From Pelagovum sp. HNIBRBA483 (lineage in GTDB: Bacteria; Pseudomonadota; Alphaproteobacteria; Rhodobacterales; Rhodobacteraceae), in assembly GCF_040931995.1 (NCBI RefSeq), contig NZ_CP162412.1:744001-808000 (forward strand): DNA of 64,000 nucleotides, given 5' to 3'. Position 1 is the stretch's first letter, and each line of letters starts with the position of its first letter. Positions 7,996-17,957 of the stretch are shown in pieces. Both the position numbers and the translations under genes were made by a program. Below the pieces are notes generated by a model. It made no database searches and had not been told where the DNA came from. It was given only the letters and a program-made list of their open reading frames with translations.

Positions 7996-10953
7996 TTACT
8001 TTCCTTCGATCGTCAGCGCGTCATTCACGAGCGCTTGTTGTTGGGCTTTGTGCTGCGAGGCAAGGCCGGTCGCAGGGGAGGCGGAGGCCGGACGGCCGAC
8101 ATAGGCGGGCCGTTTGTGCTTGGCGTTGATGCGGGTGAGAACCCATTCGATATTCGGCTCGATGAAGGTCCAAGCGCCTTGGTTCTTGGGTTCTTCCTGA
8201 CACCAGACAACCTCGGCCTGTTTGAAGCGTTCGAGCTCCTTGACCAGCGAGAGCGCCGGGAAGGGGTAGAACTGCTCGATCCGCAACAGGTAAATGTCGT
8301 CGATGCCGCGTGCATCGCGCTCTTCGAGGAGGTCGTAGTAGACCTTGCCCGAGCAGATGACGACGCGCTTGATCTTCTTGTCGGCCTGAAGCTGGGTATC
8401 GGAGTGGCCCTTTTCGGCATCGTCCCACAGCACGCGGTGGAAGGACGAGCCGGTGGTGAAATCCTCGGCATCAGATATTGCCATCTTGTGACGCAGAAGC
8501 GATTTCGGCGTCATCAACACCAGCGGCTTGCGGTAGTTGCGGTGCAACTGGCGGCGCAGGATGTGGAAGTAGTTCGCAGGTGTCGTGCAGTTGGCCACGA
8601 TCCAGTTGTCGCCACCACACATTTGCAGGAAGCGCTCGAGGCGGGCGGAGGAGTGCTCTGGACCCTGACCTTCGAAGCCGTGCGGTAGGAGCATCACCAG
8701 ACCGGACATGCGCAGCCATTTTGACTCGCCCGAGGAGATGAACTGGTCAAACATGATCTGGGCGCCGTTGGCGAAATCGCCAAACTGGGCTTCCCACATC
8801 ACCAGAGCGTTCGGCTCGGCCAGTGAGTAGCCATACTCAAAACCCAACACGGCATATTCGGAGAGCATCGAGTCGATGACTTCGTATTGCGCCTGTCCTT
8901 CGCGGATATTGTTGAGGGGGTGATAACGCTCCTCAGACACCTGATCGATGAAGGCCGAGTGCCGCTGCGAGAAGGTGCCGCGGGTGGCATCCTGCCCCGC
9001 CAGACGGACAGGGTAGCCTTCGAGCATCAGCGAGCCGAATGCCAGCGCTTCACCGGTTGCCCAGTCGAAGCCTTGGCCTGTGTCGAACATCTGCCTTTTG
9101 GTTTCAAGCAGGCGTTCAACGGTGCGGTGCATGTTGAAGCCTTCCGGCGAGGTGGTGAGCGCGGTGCCGATGTCCTTTAGTGTTGATTTCTTGATCGCGG
9201 TTTTGCCGCGCTGGTATTTGCCCTGAACCTGACGATCCATGTGTGACCAGCGGCCATCCAGCCAGTCGGCCTTGTTGGGCTTGTAGGATTTGCCGGCTTC
9301 GAACTCTTCGTTCAGGTGCGCTTGGAACGCGGCCTTCATATCCTCGATCTCGCCCTCGGGGATCAGGCCATCCTTGACCAGCCGTTCGGTGTAGAGGGTC
9401 AGGGTCGTTTTGTGGGTCTTGATCCGCTTGTACATCACCGGATTGGTGAACATCGGCTCGTCGCCTTCGTTGTGACCGAAGCGGCGGTAACAGAAGATGT
9501 CGATCACCACGTCCTTGCCGAATTTCTGGCGGAACTCGGTGGCGACTTTCGCGGCGTGGACGACGGCCTCCGGATCATCGCCGTTGACGTGGAAGATCGG
9601 GGCTTCGACCATCAGCGCGATATCGGTCGGGTACGGCGAAGAGCGCGAGAAGTGAGGCGCTGTGGTAAAGCCGATCTGGTTGTTCACCACGATATGGATG
9701 GTGCCGCCGGTCTTGTGGCCCTTCAGGCCGGACAGGCCGAAGCCTTCGGCCACGACGCCCTGACCTGCGAAGGCGGCATCGCCGTGCAGGAGGATGGACA
9801 GCACCTTGCGGCGCTCGGCGTCGTTCTTCTGGTCCTGCTTGGCGCGGGCCTTGCCGAGAACGACGGGATTGACTGCTTCGAGGTGGGAGGGGTTGGCCGT
9901 GAGCGAGAGGTGAACGACATTGCCGTCGAACTCACGGTCGGACGAGGCGCCGAGGTGGTATTTCACGTCGCCTGAGCCGTCGACATCTTCGGGCTTGAAA
10001 CTGCCGCCCTGAAATTCGTTGAAGATAGCCTTGTAGGGTTTGTTCATCACATTTGCGAGGACCGAGAGGCGGCCCCGGTGTGGCATGCCAATGATGATTT
10101 CCTCAAGCCCCAATGCGCCGCCGCGCTTGATGATCTGTTCCATCGCGGGGATCAGGCTTTCACCACCATCGAGGCCGAAGCGCTTGGTGCCCATGTATTT
10201 GACATGGAGGAATTTCTCGAAGCCCTCAGCCTCGACCAGCTTGTTCAAGATGGCTTTGCGGCCTTCGCGGGTGAACTGGATTTCCTTGCCAAAGCCTTCG
10301 ATCCGCTCTTTCAGCCACGCGGCCTGCTCGGGGTCGGAGATGTGCATGTATTGCAGCGCGAAGGTGCCGCAATAGGTGCGGCGCACCAGCGATACGATCT
10401 CGTTCATCGTGGCGACTTCGAGGCCCAGAACATTGTCGATGAAGATCGGGCGATCCATATCGGCAGGGGTGAAGCCGTAGGATTTCGGGTCCAGCTCCGG
10501 GTGGGGGGTGTTGTCGCGCATGCCGAGCGGGTCAAGATCTGCGATCAGGTGGCCACGGATACGGTAGGCACGGATCAGCATCAGCGCACGGATGGAATCG
10601 AGCACCGCTGCGCGAACCTGCTCTTCGCTGAGGGAGACGCCCTTCTCGGCGGCTTTCGCCTTGATCTTGTCGCCGGCGGCATTGGCATCGGCGGGCCACT
10701 GGCCATCGAGCGCGGCGGTCAGATCGTCATTTGCCTGTGGGGGCCAATCCATGCGGGCCCATGAGGGGCCGGCTGCCTCGGCGCGGGCATCGGCGGAAGG
10801 GTCGCCAAGGGAGGCGAAGAAATCCTGCCATGATTGGTCTACCGCGTTCGGATTGTCGGCATACCGCGCGTAAAGCTGCTCGATATAATCGGCGTTGTGC
10901 CCCTGCAGGAAGGAGGAGGCGTGAAAGACGTCGTTTGGGGATTGGTCGGTCAT
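7996..10953 (-). CDS. sucA: 2-oxoglutarate dehydrogenase E1
   Basis: The 985-aa thiamine-diphosphate enzyme decarboxylates 2-oxoglutarate and succinylates the lipoyl arm of SucB. It has the N-terminal E2-binding helix (SFLQGHNADYIEQLYARYADNP), the RIRGHLIADLDPLG and MPHRGRLSVLANV blocks, the ThDP region GDAAFAGQGVVAE with HIVVNNQIGFTT, and the C-terminal LPHGFEGQGPEHSSARLERFLQ segment. Length is as expected (about 930-990). Together with sucB and lpd it gives the whole complex in one operon. The start ATG lies 31 bp after the 59-aa ORF. Confidence 0.97.
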   Translation of the reverse strand: MTDQSPNDVFHASSFLQGHNADYIEQLYARYADNPNAVDQSWQDFFASLGDPSADARAEAAGPSWARMDWPPQANDDLTAALDGQWPADANAAGDKIKAKAAEKGVSLSEEQVRAAVLDSIRALMLIRAYRIRGHLIADLDPLGMRDNTPHPELDPKSYGFTPADMDRPIFIDNVLGLEVATMNEIVSLVRRTYCGTFALQYMHISDPEQAAWLKERIEGFGKEIQFTREGRKAILNKLVEAEGFEKFLHVKYMGTKRFGLDGGESLIPAMEQIIKRGGALGLEEIIIGMPHRGRLSVLANVMNKPYKAIFNEFQGGSFKPEDVDGSGDVKYHLGASSDREFDGNVVHLSLTANPSHLEAVNPVVLGKARAKQDQKNDAERRKVLSILLHGDAAFAGQGVVAEGFGLSGLKGHKTGGTIHIVVNNQIGFTTAPHFSRSSPYPTDIALMVEAPIFHVNGDDPEAVVHAAKVATEFRQKFGKDVVIDIFCYRRFGHNEGDEPMFTNPVMYKRIKTHKTTLTLYTERLVKDGLIPEGEIEDMKAAFQAHLNEEFEAGKSYKPNKADWLDGRWSHMDRQVQGKYQRGKTAIKKSTLKDIGTALTTSPEGFNMHRTVERLLETKRQMFDTGQGFDWATGEALAFGSLMLEGYPVRLAGQDATRGTFSQRHSAFIDQVSEERYHPLNNIREGQAQYEVIDSMLSEYAVLGFEYGYSLAEPNALVMWEAQFGDFANGAQIMFDQFISSGESKWLRMSGLVMLLPHGFEGQGPEHSSARLERFLQMCGGDNWIVANCTTPANYFHILRRQLHRNYRKPLVLMTPKSLLRHKMAISDAEDFTTGSSFHRVLWDDAEKGHSDTQLQADKKIKRVVICSGKVYYDLLEERDARGIDDIYLLRIEQFYPFPALSLVKELERFKQAEVVWCQEEPKNQGAWTFIEPNIEWVLTRINAKHKRPAYVGRPASASPATGLASQHKAQQQALVNDALTIEGK

Positions 10954-10984
10954 GGCGATCTCTGTGGGCGTGTGCCCATGCTCC

Positions 10985-11164
10985 CTAGCGTTGACTTATG
11001 CCGCTGGTCTGCGGCGTGTGGGGGCGGCCCCCCGAAACAGCGGCGTGGGCCGAAGCGGCCCACGCGATAAAACCAAGTACGGCGATCAGCGCCAAGAACA
11101 GTGGCGCGGCGAAGCGGTCCGCCGCGCGCTGTGGTCCGGGCTGATGTGGCCGCGGCAACCCCAT
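10985..11164 (-). CDS. possible 59-aa single-span membrane protein between sucD and sucA
   Basis: The ORF starts 4 bp after the sucD stop and ends 31 bp before sucA. It has a charged Pro/Arg-rich N-terminus (PRPHQPGPQRAADRF), one transmembrane helix (APLFLALIAVLGFIAWAASA) and a short polar tail. The clean hydrophobic helix and the snug fit into a 215-bp gap in a tightly packed operon favour a real gene. Against it, there is no clear Shine-Dalgarno apart from the sucD tail, so coupling to sucD translation would be needed. I do not recognise a family. Confidence 0.5.
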   Translation of the reverse strand: MGLPRPHQPGPQRAADRFAAPLFLALIAVLGFIAWAASAHAAVSGGRPHTPQTSGISQR

Positions 11165-11168
11165 AGGA

Positions 11169-12050
11169 TCAGCCGATTGCCTTGAGCACAGCCTCGCCAA
11201 GGGTGGCGGGGCTGTCGGCGACGACGATACCTGCGGAGCGCATGGCTTCGATCTTGTCTTCGGCACCGCCCTTGCCACCGGCAACGATCGCGCCCGCGTG
11301 GCCCATGCGACGGCCCGGAGGGGCGGTGCGGCCTGCGATGAAGCCTGCAACCGGCTTCCAGCGGCCTTTCTTCTTTTGCTCGGCGAGGAATTCGGCTGCT
11401 TCCTCCTCGGCGGAGCCGCCGATCTCACCAATCATGATGATGGACTGTGTTTCGTCGTCATCAAGGAACATGTCGAGCACGTCGATGTGTTCGGTGCCTT
11501 TGATCGGGTCGCCGCCGATGCCAACAGCGGTGGATTGGCCGAGGCCGATATCGGAGGTCTGCTTCACGGCCTCATAGGTGAGCGTGCCGGAACGCGACAC
11601 AACACCCACGGAGCCACGCTTGTGGATATGGCCGGGCATGATGCCGATTTTGCAGGCGTCGGGGGTGATGACGCCGGGGCAGTTGGGGCCGATGAGCCGC
11701 GACGTGGACGTTTCCAGAGCGCGCTTGACCTTCATCATGTCGAGCACCGGAATGCCCTCAGTGATGCAGACGATCAGCTCCATCTCGGCATCCAGCGCTT
11801 CGAGGATCGAGTCGGCGGCGAAGGGCGGCGGCACATAGATGACCGAGGCGTTCGCGCCGGTGACATGCTTGGCCTCGTGCACAGAGTTGAACACGGGCAG
11901 GCCGAGGTGTTCCATGCCGCCTTTGCCGGGGGTCACGCCGCCGACCATTTTGGTGCCGTAGGCGATGGCCTGTTCGGAGTGGAATGTACCCTGAGAGCCG
12001 GTGAAGCCCTGACAGATGACTTTGGTATTTTCGTCGATGAGAACTGCCAT
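11169..12050 (-). CDS. sucD: succinyl-CoA synthetase alpha subunit
   Basis: The 293-aa alpha subunit binds CoA through its N-terminal Rossmann domain ([28 protein letters not shown]) and carries the phosphohistidine in the C-terminal [11 protein letters not shown] motif. It catalyses succinyl-CoA + NDP + Pi to succinate + NTP + CoA as a dimer with SucC. Length and motifs are standard. It follows sucC by 4 bp. Confidence 0.97.
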   Translation of the reverse strand: MAVLIDENTKVICQGFTGSQGTFHSEQAIAYGTKMVGGVTPGKGGMEHLGLPVFNSVHEAKHVTGANASVIYVPPPFAADSILEALDAEMELIVCITEGIPVLDMMKVKRALETSTSRLIGPNCPGVITPDACKIGIMPGHIHKRGSVGVVSRSGTLTYEAVKQTSDIGLGQSTAVGIGGDPIKGTEHIDVLDMFLDDDETQSIIMIGEIGGSAEEEAAEFLAEQKKKGRWKPVAGFIAGRTAPPGRRMGHAGAIVAGGKGGAEDKIEAMRSAGIVVADSPATLGEAVLKAIG

Positions 12051-12054
12051 TGTC

Positions 12055-13248
12055 TTAACCCTTCACCGCTTTCACGATTTTTTCTGCACCGTCGCTGAGG
12101 TTATCCGCGGCGATTACGTTGAGGCCGGAGGTGTTGATGATCTCCTTGCCTTTTTCGACGTTCGTGCCTTCGAGGCGAACGACGAGCGGCACTTGCAGAC
12201 CAACCTCTTTGACTGCGGCAACAACGCCTTCGGCGATCACGTCGCAGCGCATGATGCCGCCGAAGATGTTGACCAAGATGCCTTTGACGTTGTCATCGGA
12301 GGTGATGATCTTGAAGGCCTCGGTGACTTTCTCCTTGGTCGCGCCGCCACCAACATCGAGGAAGTTTGCCGGTTCCGCGCCGTAGAGCTTGATGATGTCC
12401 ATGGTCGCCATAGCGAGGCCTGCGCCGTTAACCATGCAGCCGATCTCGCCATCCAGCGCGATGTAGTTGAGGTCGTACTTGGACGCGGCGAGTTCCTTTG
12501 GGTCTTCTTCCGTTTCGTCGCGCAGGGCGGCGATGTCGGCGTGGCGGTAGATGGCATTGGAGTCAAAGCCCAGCTTCGCGTCGAGAAGCTTAAGGGAGCC
12601 ATTGTCGGTCACGATCAGCGGGTTGATCTCCAGCATCTCCATGTCTTTCTCGACGAAGGCTTTGTAGAGGATGCCCATGAGGTTGACGCATTCCTTGACC
12701 TGCTTGCCCTCAAGCCCGAGGGCGAAGGCGATCCGGCGACCGTGGAAGGCCTGATAGCCGGTGGCGGGATCAACGGTGAAGGTCAGGATCTTTTCGGGCG
12801 TCGATGCGGCGACCTCTTCGATGTCCATGCCGCCTTCGGTGGAGGCCACGAAAGAGATGCGCGAGGAAGCGCGATCCACGAGGAGGGCGAGGTACAGCTC
12901 ACGCTCGATGCCGGAGCCATCTTCGATATAGATGCGGTTGACCTGCTTGCCTGCGGGTCCGGTTTGATGCGTGACGAGCGTGCGACCGAGCATCTTCTTG
13001 GCTTCTTCGGCGGCTTCTTCAACCGATTTGGCAAGGCGGACGCCGCCCTTTTCGCCAGCGTCGGCCTCTTTGAAGTGGCCTTTGCCGCGACCGCCCGCAT
13101 GGATCTGGGCTTTCACAACCCAGAGCGGGCCGTCCAGCTCACCAGCGGCGGTTTTCGCCTCTTCGGCGCGGGTCACAGCGCGCCCTTCGGAGACCGGCGC
13201 ACCGTAAGAACGGAGCAGCGCCTTGGCCTGATATTCGTGGATGTTCAT
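12055..13248 (-). CDS. sucC: succinyl-CoA synthetase beta subunit
   Basis: The 397-aa beta subunit has an N-terminal ATP-grasp domain ([30 protein letters not shown]) and a C-terminal CoA-ligase domain with the conserved [15 protein letters not shown] segment. It is the first gene of the operon sucC-sucD-ORF59-sucA-sucB-ORF114-MAPEG-lpd. Upstream lie a 9-bp hairpin (CGGTTTTTT / AAAAAACCG, 13311-13341) and the twin TGTGATCACA palindrome at 13347-13377, the likely control region for the operon. Confidence 0.97.
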   Translation of the reverse strand: MNIHEYQAKALLRSYGAPVSEGRAVTRAEEAKTAAGELDGPLWVVKAQIHAGGRGKGHFKEADAGEKGGVRLAKSVEEAAEEAKKMLGRTLVTHQTGPAGKQVNRIYIEDGSGIERELYLALLVDRASSRISFVASTEGGMDIEEVAASTPEKILTFTVDPATGYQAFHGRRIAFALGLEGKQVKECVNLMGILYKAFVEKDMEMLEINPLIVTDNGSLKLLDAKLGFDSNAIYRHADIAALRDETEEDPKELAASKYDLNYIALDGEIGCMVNGAGLAMATMDIIKLYGAEPANFLDVGGGATKEKVTEAFKIITSDDNVKGILVNIFGGIMRCDVIAEGVVAAVKEVGLQVPLVVRLEGTNVEKGKEIINTSGLNVIAADNLSDGAEKIVKAVKG

Positions 13249-13346
13249 TCGAGATGTCCTCGCTTTGGCTCGGTTTCCACTGTCTAAACATGGAAAACGG
13301 CAGGCAAGAACGGTTTTTTCGGGTTGATGGTTAAAAAACCGACATT

Positions 13347-13377
13347 TGTGATCACAGCCCTAAAATGTGTGATCACA
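13347..13377. promoter_or_regulatory. twin palindromic operator upstream of sucC
   Basis: Two perfect copies of the 10-bp palindrome TGTGATCACA lie at 13347-13356 and 13368-13377, 21 bp start to start. The same pair with the same spacing lies upstream of sdhC. The spacing puts both boxes on one face of the helix. The motif differs from an E. coli-type CRP site, which has six bases between TGTGA and TCACA. The cognate factor is unknown. Confidence 0.75.
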
Positions 13378-13431
13378 AAATGAGTGTTTTGGATGGGAAC
13401 GCGGTTCGAGACAGATGCAGAATCGCGCCCC

Positions 13432-13463
13432 AAACGCAAAACGGGCACCCGAATGGGCGCCCG
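13432..13463 (-). terminator. intrinsic terminator after mdh
   Basis: On the minus strand CGGGCGCCC and GGGTGCCCG pair (one G-U) around an ATTC loop (13442..13463), followed by TTTTGCGTTTG. It separates mdh from the sucC operon. Confidence 0.75.
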
Positions 13464-13489
13464 CTTCGTGTTGGAATCCTGCAGAACGA

Positions 13490-14560
<1,071 letters not shown>

Positions 14561-14658
14561 TTATCGATTAGAGACGCTTCGGGCGGCAGGGTGCACGCAT
14601 GGCTATGCCTGCTGCTGCGAATATTCAACGAGCGGGTGATTCCCGCAGGAGCACGGGC

Positions 14659-15405
14659 GTGGAAACAGATCCGGGTTTTTTTATTGCGGCGGTGATTGCT
14701 GCCTCTTGTGTCGGGTTGGGGAAAGGTGGCCTGCCGGTGATCGCGATGATCTCGGTGCCGATTCTTGCGCTGTTTATCTCTCCCATCGCGGCGGCGGGAC
14801 TGTTGCTGCCTGTCTACCTCGTTTCGGATGTGTTCGGGCTTTGGGCCTATCGGCGTGAATTTGATCGCACTGTTCTTAAGATATTGCTCGTGGCCCTGCC
14901 CATCGGCGTGGGCGTTGGTTGGGCCACTGCGCGGATTGTGGACGAGCACATCGTGACGCTGCTGATCGGCATTGTCGGTGCGGTCTTTGCGCTGAACCTT
15001 TTGCTGCGCCCAAATGAAACCGGCCCGAAGAAGGAACCGCGCTGGCTCGGGGGGCTATTTTGGGGCGCGATGTCGGGTTTCACCAGCTTTGTAAGCCATT
15101 CGGGCGGGCCGCCCTATCAGGTCTGGACGTTGCCGTTAGGCCTGCCAAAAGGGGTGTACGTTGGCACGCAGGTGATCGCCTTTGCTTATGTGAATGCGCT
15201 GAAGCTGGTCCCTTATGCGGCGCTGGGGACGCTATCGGTCGACAACCTGAAGCTGGCGGCTTTTCTGGCGATACCGGCGTCGCTCTCTGTTTTTGCGGGG
15301 GTTTATCTGGTGCGGATCATACCTGAGAAAGCCTTTTTCAAGGTGATCACATGGGCGTTGCTGCTGGTGTCGCTGAAGCTGATTTATGACGGGGCAACCG
15401 GCTAG
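14659..15405 (+). CDS. TauE/SafE family membrane transporter
   Basis: A 248-aa integral membrane protein (about 8 helices) of the TauE/SafE (DUF81) family. It has the duplicated family motif: GLGKGGLPVIAMISVP near the start and GFTSFVSHSGGPPYQVWTLP in mid-protein. Members export sulfite, sulfoacetate or other small anions; the substrate here is not identifiable and the gene is not near the taurine locus. I chose the GTG at 14659 because AGGAG precedes it by 7 nt; the open frame starts 20 codons earlier without a good ribosome site. It is divergent from mdh; the 206-bp gap shows no gene. Confidence 0.8.
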   Translation: METDPGFFIAAVIAASCVGLGKGGLPVIAMISVPILALFISPIAAAGLLLPVYLVSDVFGLWAYRREFDRTVLKILLVALPIGVGVGWATARIVDEHIVTLLIGIVGAVFALNLLLRPNETGPKKEPRWLGGLFWGAMSGFTSFVSHSGGPPYQVWTLPLGLPKGVYVGTQVIAFAYVNALKLVPYAALGTLSVDNLKLAAFLAIPASLSVFAGVYLVRIIPEKAFFKVITWALLLVSLKLIYDGATG

Positions 15406-15460
15406 TTTCTGCGCTGCGGCAAAATTGCCCTTGAACTAAACGAACATTTCTGAGCACGTT

Positions 15461-15479
15461 CTCGCAAGAAAATTGCGAG
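15461..15479 (+). promoter_or_regulatory. inverted repeat adjoining the mcl2 ribosome site
   Basis: CTCGCAA and TTGCGAG flank GAAAA, and the right arm runs into the GCGAGG Shine-Dalgarno of the malyl-CoA thioesterase gene (ATG at 15489). It could be a DNA operator, or an mRNA hairpin that masks the ribosome site. TTGCAA-type palindromes are bound by ScfR-family acyl-CoA regulators in this group, but this match is loose. Confidence 0.45.
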
Positions 15480-15488
15480 GATGCCACT

Positions 15489-16346
15489 ATGCTGTCGAGA
15501 CCCTTCCGTTCCGTTCTTTATATCCCGGGCTCCAAGGAGCGCGCGTTGGAAAAGGCGCGGGGGTTGGCTGTGGATGCGATCCTGTTCGATCTGGAGGATG
15601 CGGTGACACCGGATGCCAAGGTGGCTGCGCGGGCAACGCTGGCAGCGGCATTGGCAGAAGGCGGTTATGGTCAGCGCTACAGGATCGTGCGGATCAATGC
15701 GCTGGACACGGAATGGGGCGCGGATGATGCCGCGGCCGCCGCGGAAATGGACTGCGATGCGGTTCTGTTGCCCAAGGTGCGAGGCGCAGCTGACATAGAC
15801 GCTTTGGCAAAGCTGGTAGGCAGCAAGCCGATCTGGTGCATGATGGAGTCGCCCCTCGGCGTGCTGCATGCGGAGGAGATCGCCGCGCATCCGCAGGTGG
15901 AAGGGTTTGTACTGGGAACCAACGATCTGGCGAAGGATTTGGGGACACGCAAAGCAGCAGACCGCGCGCCGCTGCAATATGCGCTCCAGAAATGCCTGCT
16001 CGCCGCGCGGGCCTATGGGGTGATCGCGGTGGACGGTGTTTATAATGCGTTTAAGGATGATGAGGGTTTGACCGCCGAATGCGCGCAGGGGCGGGACATG
16101 GGCTATGATGGGAAGAGCCTGATCCACCCCGCGCAGATTGATATTGCCAATCGAATTTTCGCGCCGACAGAGGCGGAGATTGATCTCGCCCAGCGGCAGA
16201 TTGCTGCGTTCGAGGCGGCAGAGGCAGAGGGGCAGGGCGTGGCGGTTGTCGATGGGCAGATCGTGGAAAACCTGCACGTTGCGACGGCGCGGGCGATGCT
16301 GGCGAAGGCGGAAGCGATCCGCGCAGTCACCGCGCAAGAGAGCTGA
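15489..16346 (+). CDS. mcl2: (3S)-malyl-CoA thioesterase / CitE-like protein
   Basis: A 285-aa HpcH/HpaI-CitE family TIM barrel. It has RSVLYIPGSKERALEKA at the N-terminus, the metal-binding DAILFDLEDAVTPDAK, the LLPKVRGAAD strand and the CMMESPLGVLHAEEI segment. The length equals that of Rhodobacter Mcl2, which hydrolyses (3S)-malyl-CoA to malate and CoA, and the next gene is mesaconyl-CoA hydratase. Together they serve the ethylmalonyl-CoA pathway of acetate assimilation. It could alternatively have some lyase activity. The start ATG 15489 has GCGAGG 8 nt upstream; an out-of-frame ATG lies at 15481. Confidence 0.85.
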   Translation: MLSRPFRSVLYIPGSKERALEKARGLAVDAILFDLEDAVTPDAKVAARATLAAALAEGGYGQRYRIVRINALDTEWGADDAAAAAEMDCDAVLLPKVRGAADIDALAKLVGSKPIWCMMESPLGVLHAEEIAAHPQVEGFVLGTNDLAKDLGTRKAADRAPLQYALQKCLLAARAYGVIAVDGVYNAFKDDEGLTAECAQGRDMGYDGKSLIHPAQIDIANRIFAPTEAEIDLAQRQIAAFEAAEAEGQGVAVVDGQIVENLHVATARAMLAKAEAIRAVTAQES

Positions 16347-16357
16347 AGGGCCGGAAC

Positions 16358-17386
16358 ATGAGCAAGACCAACGCAGGCAGATTTTTCGAAGATTACCGGC
16401 TGGGTGAGGTGATCCGCCATGCGGTGCCGCGCACGGTTTCGGGCGGTGAGCGGGCGCTTTATCATGCGCTTTATCCGGCGCGGCATGCGCTGGCGTCATC
16501 AGATGCATTTGCGCAGGCCTGTGGATTGCCTGCGGCACCTATGGACGATCTGATCACGTTCCATACAGTTTTTGGCAAAACGGTGCCTGATATCTCGCTC
16601 AATGCGGTGGCCAATCTGGGCTATGCTGAGGGACGTTGGCTGAAGCCTGTTTACGCTGGTGATACGCTGCGCTCAGAGAGTGAAGTGATCGGCCTCAAGC
16701 AGAATTCCAACGGGAAATCCGGCGTCGTTTATGTGCGCACGACGGGTTTTAACCAGCGGGATGAAGCGGTTTTGAGCTATGTGCGCTGGGTGATGGTGCG
16801 CAAGGGTGATCTGGATGCGGCAGCACCCGAAACGGTGATCCCCGATTTGCAGGCGGCTTTGTCGCCAGATGCGCTGGTACTGCCGGAGGGGCTGACTTTT
16901 GAGGGCTACGACTTTGCCCTCGCGGGTGAGGCGCATCGGCTGAGTGATTATCGCATCGGTGAGGTTATCGATCATGTGGATGGAGTCACTATCGAGGAAG
17001 CCGAGCATATGATGGCGACGCGGCTGTGGCAGAACACCGCCAAGGTGCATTTTGATGCGACATTCCGTGAAGATGGGCGGCGGCTGATCTATGGCGGGCA
17101 TGTGATCAGCATGGCGCGGGCGCTGTCGTTCAACGGTCTGGCAAATGCGCAGGTGATCGTGGGGTTAAATGGGGGCGCTCATGCAAACCCGTGTTTTGCA
17201 GGCGATACCGTACGGGCGTGGAGCGAGGTGCTGGACATCGCGGAGACGGATGTTCCGGGTGCGGGCGCGATCAGGCTGCGGCTGGTGGCAACGACGGGCC
17301 AAGCAGGCGCTTTGCGCGGCGCGGATGGGAAATATTTGCCGGAGGTCTTGCTGGACCTCGATTATTGGGCATTGATGCCGGCATGA
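16358..17386 (+). CDS. mch: mesaconyl-CoA hydratase
   Basis: A 342-aa protein with two MaoC-like hotdog domains (about residues 8-155 and 190-335). It has the AGRFFEDYRLGEVIRHAVPRT entry and a repeat of that theme later (YRIGEVIDHVDGVTIEEAEH). Length and the TRLWQNTAKVHFD segment match mesaconyl-CoA hydratases of Rhodobacteraceae, which interconvert mesaconyl-CoA and beta-methylmalyl-CoA in the ethylmalonyl-CoA pathway. It follows mcl2 by 11 bp, so the two are probably one operon. The sdh operator pair starts 6 bp beyond its stop. Confidence 0.9.
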   Translation: MSKTNAGRFFEDYRLGEVIRHAVPRTVSGGERALYHALYPARHALASSDAFAQACGLPAAPMDDLITFHTVFGKTVPDISLNAVANLGYAEGRWLKPVYAGDTLRSESEVIGLKQNSNGKSGVVYVRTTGFNQRDEAVLSYVRWVMVRKGDLDAAAPETVIPDLQAALSPDALVLPEGLTFEGYDFALAGEAHRLSDYRIGEVIDHVDGVTIEEAEHMMATRLWQNTAKVHFDATFREDGRRLIYGGHVISMARALSFNGLANAQVIVGLNGGAHANPCFAGDTVRAWSEVLDIAETDVPGAGAIRLRLVATTGQAGALRGADGKYLPEVLLDLDYWALMPA

Positions 17387-17392
17387 TGGATT

Positions 17393-17423
17393 TGTGATCA
17401 CGCTTATGAATTGTGTGATCACA
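17393..17423. promoter_or_regulatory. twin palindromic operator upstream of sdhC
   Basis: TGTGATCACG (17393-17402) and TGTGATCACA (17414-17423) lie 21 bp apart, the same arrangement as upstream of sucC. A TATATAC / TTATAG region follows directly (17423-17438) and may be the -10 element. The boxes would then cover the -35 region, which suits a repressor, though an activator is not excluded. Confidence 0.75.
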
Positions 17424-17563
17424 TATATACGTTATAGCGCAAACATTTCTCAAATTTCCGCAAATGACCCCTTGCCCGCGCGTGACTCAGCGCGAATTAT
17501 CAGGCAGAAGGACAACGATGGCGGTGTGCAATGGTATGCCGTTCGGAATCGGAAGGGGATGAT

Positions 17564-17947
17564 ATGGCTGATGTGAACCGTGGCAACCGCCCGCTCTCAC
17601 CGCATCTGACGATTTACCGTCCGCAGCTGACGTCGATGACGTCGATCTTTGTGCGGATCACAGGAAATGCTTTGCTGGTGGCCGCATTGATGATCGTCTG
17701 GTGGTTCATCGCGGCGTCGATCGGACCGGATCAGTTCGCGGTGGCAGATGCCGTGTTGCGGAGCTGGTTTGGCGATCTGGTGCTGTTCGGCTCTCTTTGG
17801 GCGCTGTGCTACCATACGCTTGGCGGTATCCGGCACCTGATCTGGGATAGTGGCCGGATGCTCGACGTGAAGGCGTCTGAGCGGTTCGGGCTATTCATGA
17901 TTGGCGGGTCGCTTGTGCTGACCCTGTTTATCGTCGCAGTGATATAG
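17564..17947 (+). CDS. sdhC: succinate dehydrogenase cytochrome b556 subunit
   Basis: A 127-aa, three-helix membrane anchor of complex II. It has the family signature RPLSPHLTIYRPQLTSMTSI at residues 9-28 (quinone-side Ser) and the heme-ligand region CYHTLGGIRHLIWD, with His84 and His91. It binds heme b and ubiquinone with SdhD. The ATG at 17564 follows GGAAGGGG; the frame is open 11 codons further upstream. It is the first gene of sdhCDA-lipoprotein-sdhB and has a 140-bp leader after the twin palindrome. Confidence 0.95.
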   Translation: MADVNRGNRPLSPHLTIYRPQLTSMTSIFVRITGNALLVAALMIVWWFIAASIGPDQFAVADAVLRSWFGDLVLFGSLWALCYHTLGGIRHLIWDSGRMLDVKASERFGLFMIGGSLVLTLFIVAVI

Positions 17948-17957
17948 GAGGCGGGAC

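Noticed and set aside
8021-8471. Long open frames on both strands inside sucA and other TCA genes (e.g. 135 and 148 codons here)
   Set aside because: They overlap a gene with full family motifs, have Arg/Pro/Ala-rich composition typical of frame-shifted high-GC coding DNA, and lack ribosome sites.
10985-11431. The 148-codon form of the small ORF after sucD
   Set aside because: Its upstream 89 codons lie antiparallel in phase within sucD and look like shadow sequence; only the 59-codon form outside sucD is kept.
13347-13377. CRP/FNR sites upstream of sucC
   Set aside because: CRP sites need TGTGA-N6-TCACA, while here the half-sites abut without a spacer. FNR sites (TTGAT-N4-ATCAA) do not fit either.
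14659-15405. TauE/SafE protein as the sulfite exporter of the taurine pathway
   Set aside because: It is 11 kb or more from the taurine locus, next to mdh, with no TauR-like box; the family has many substrates.
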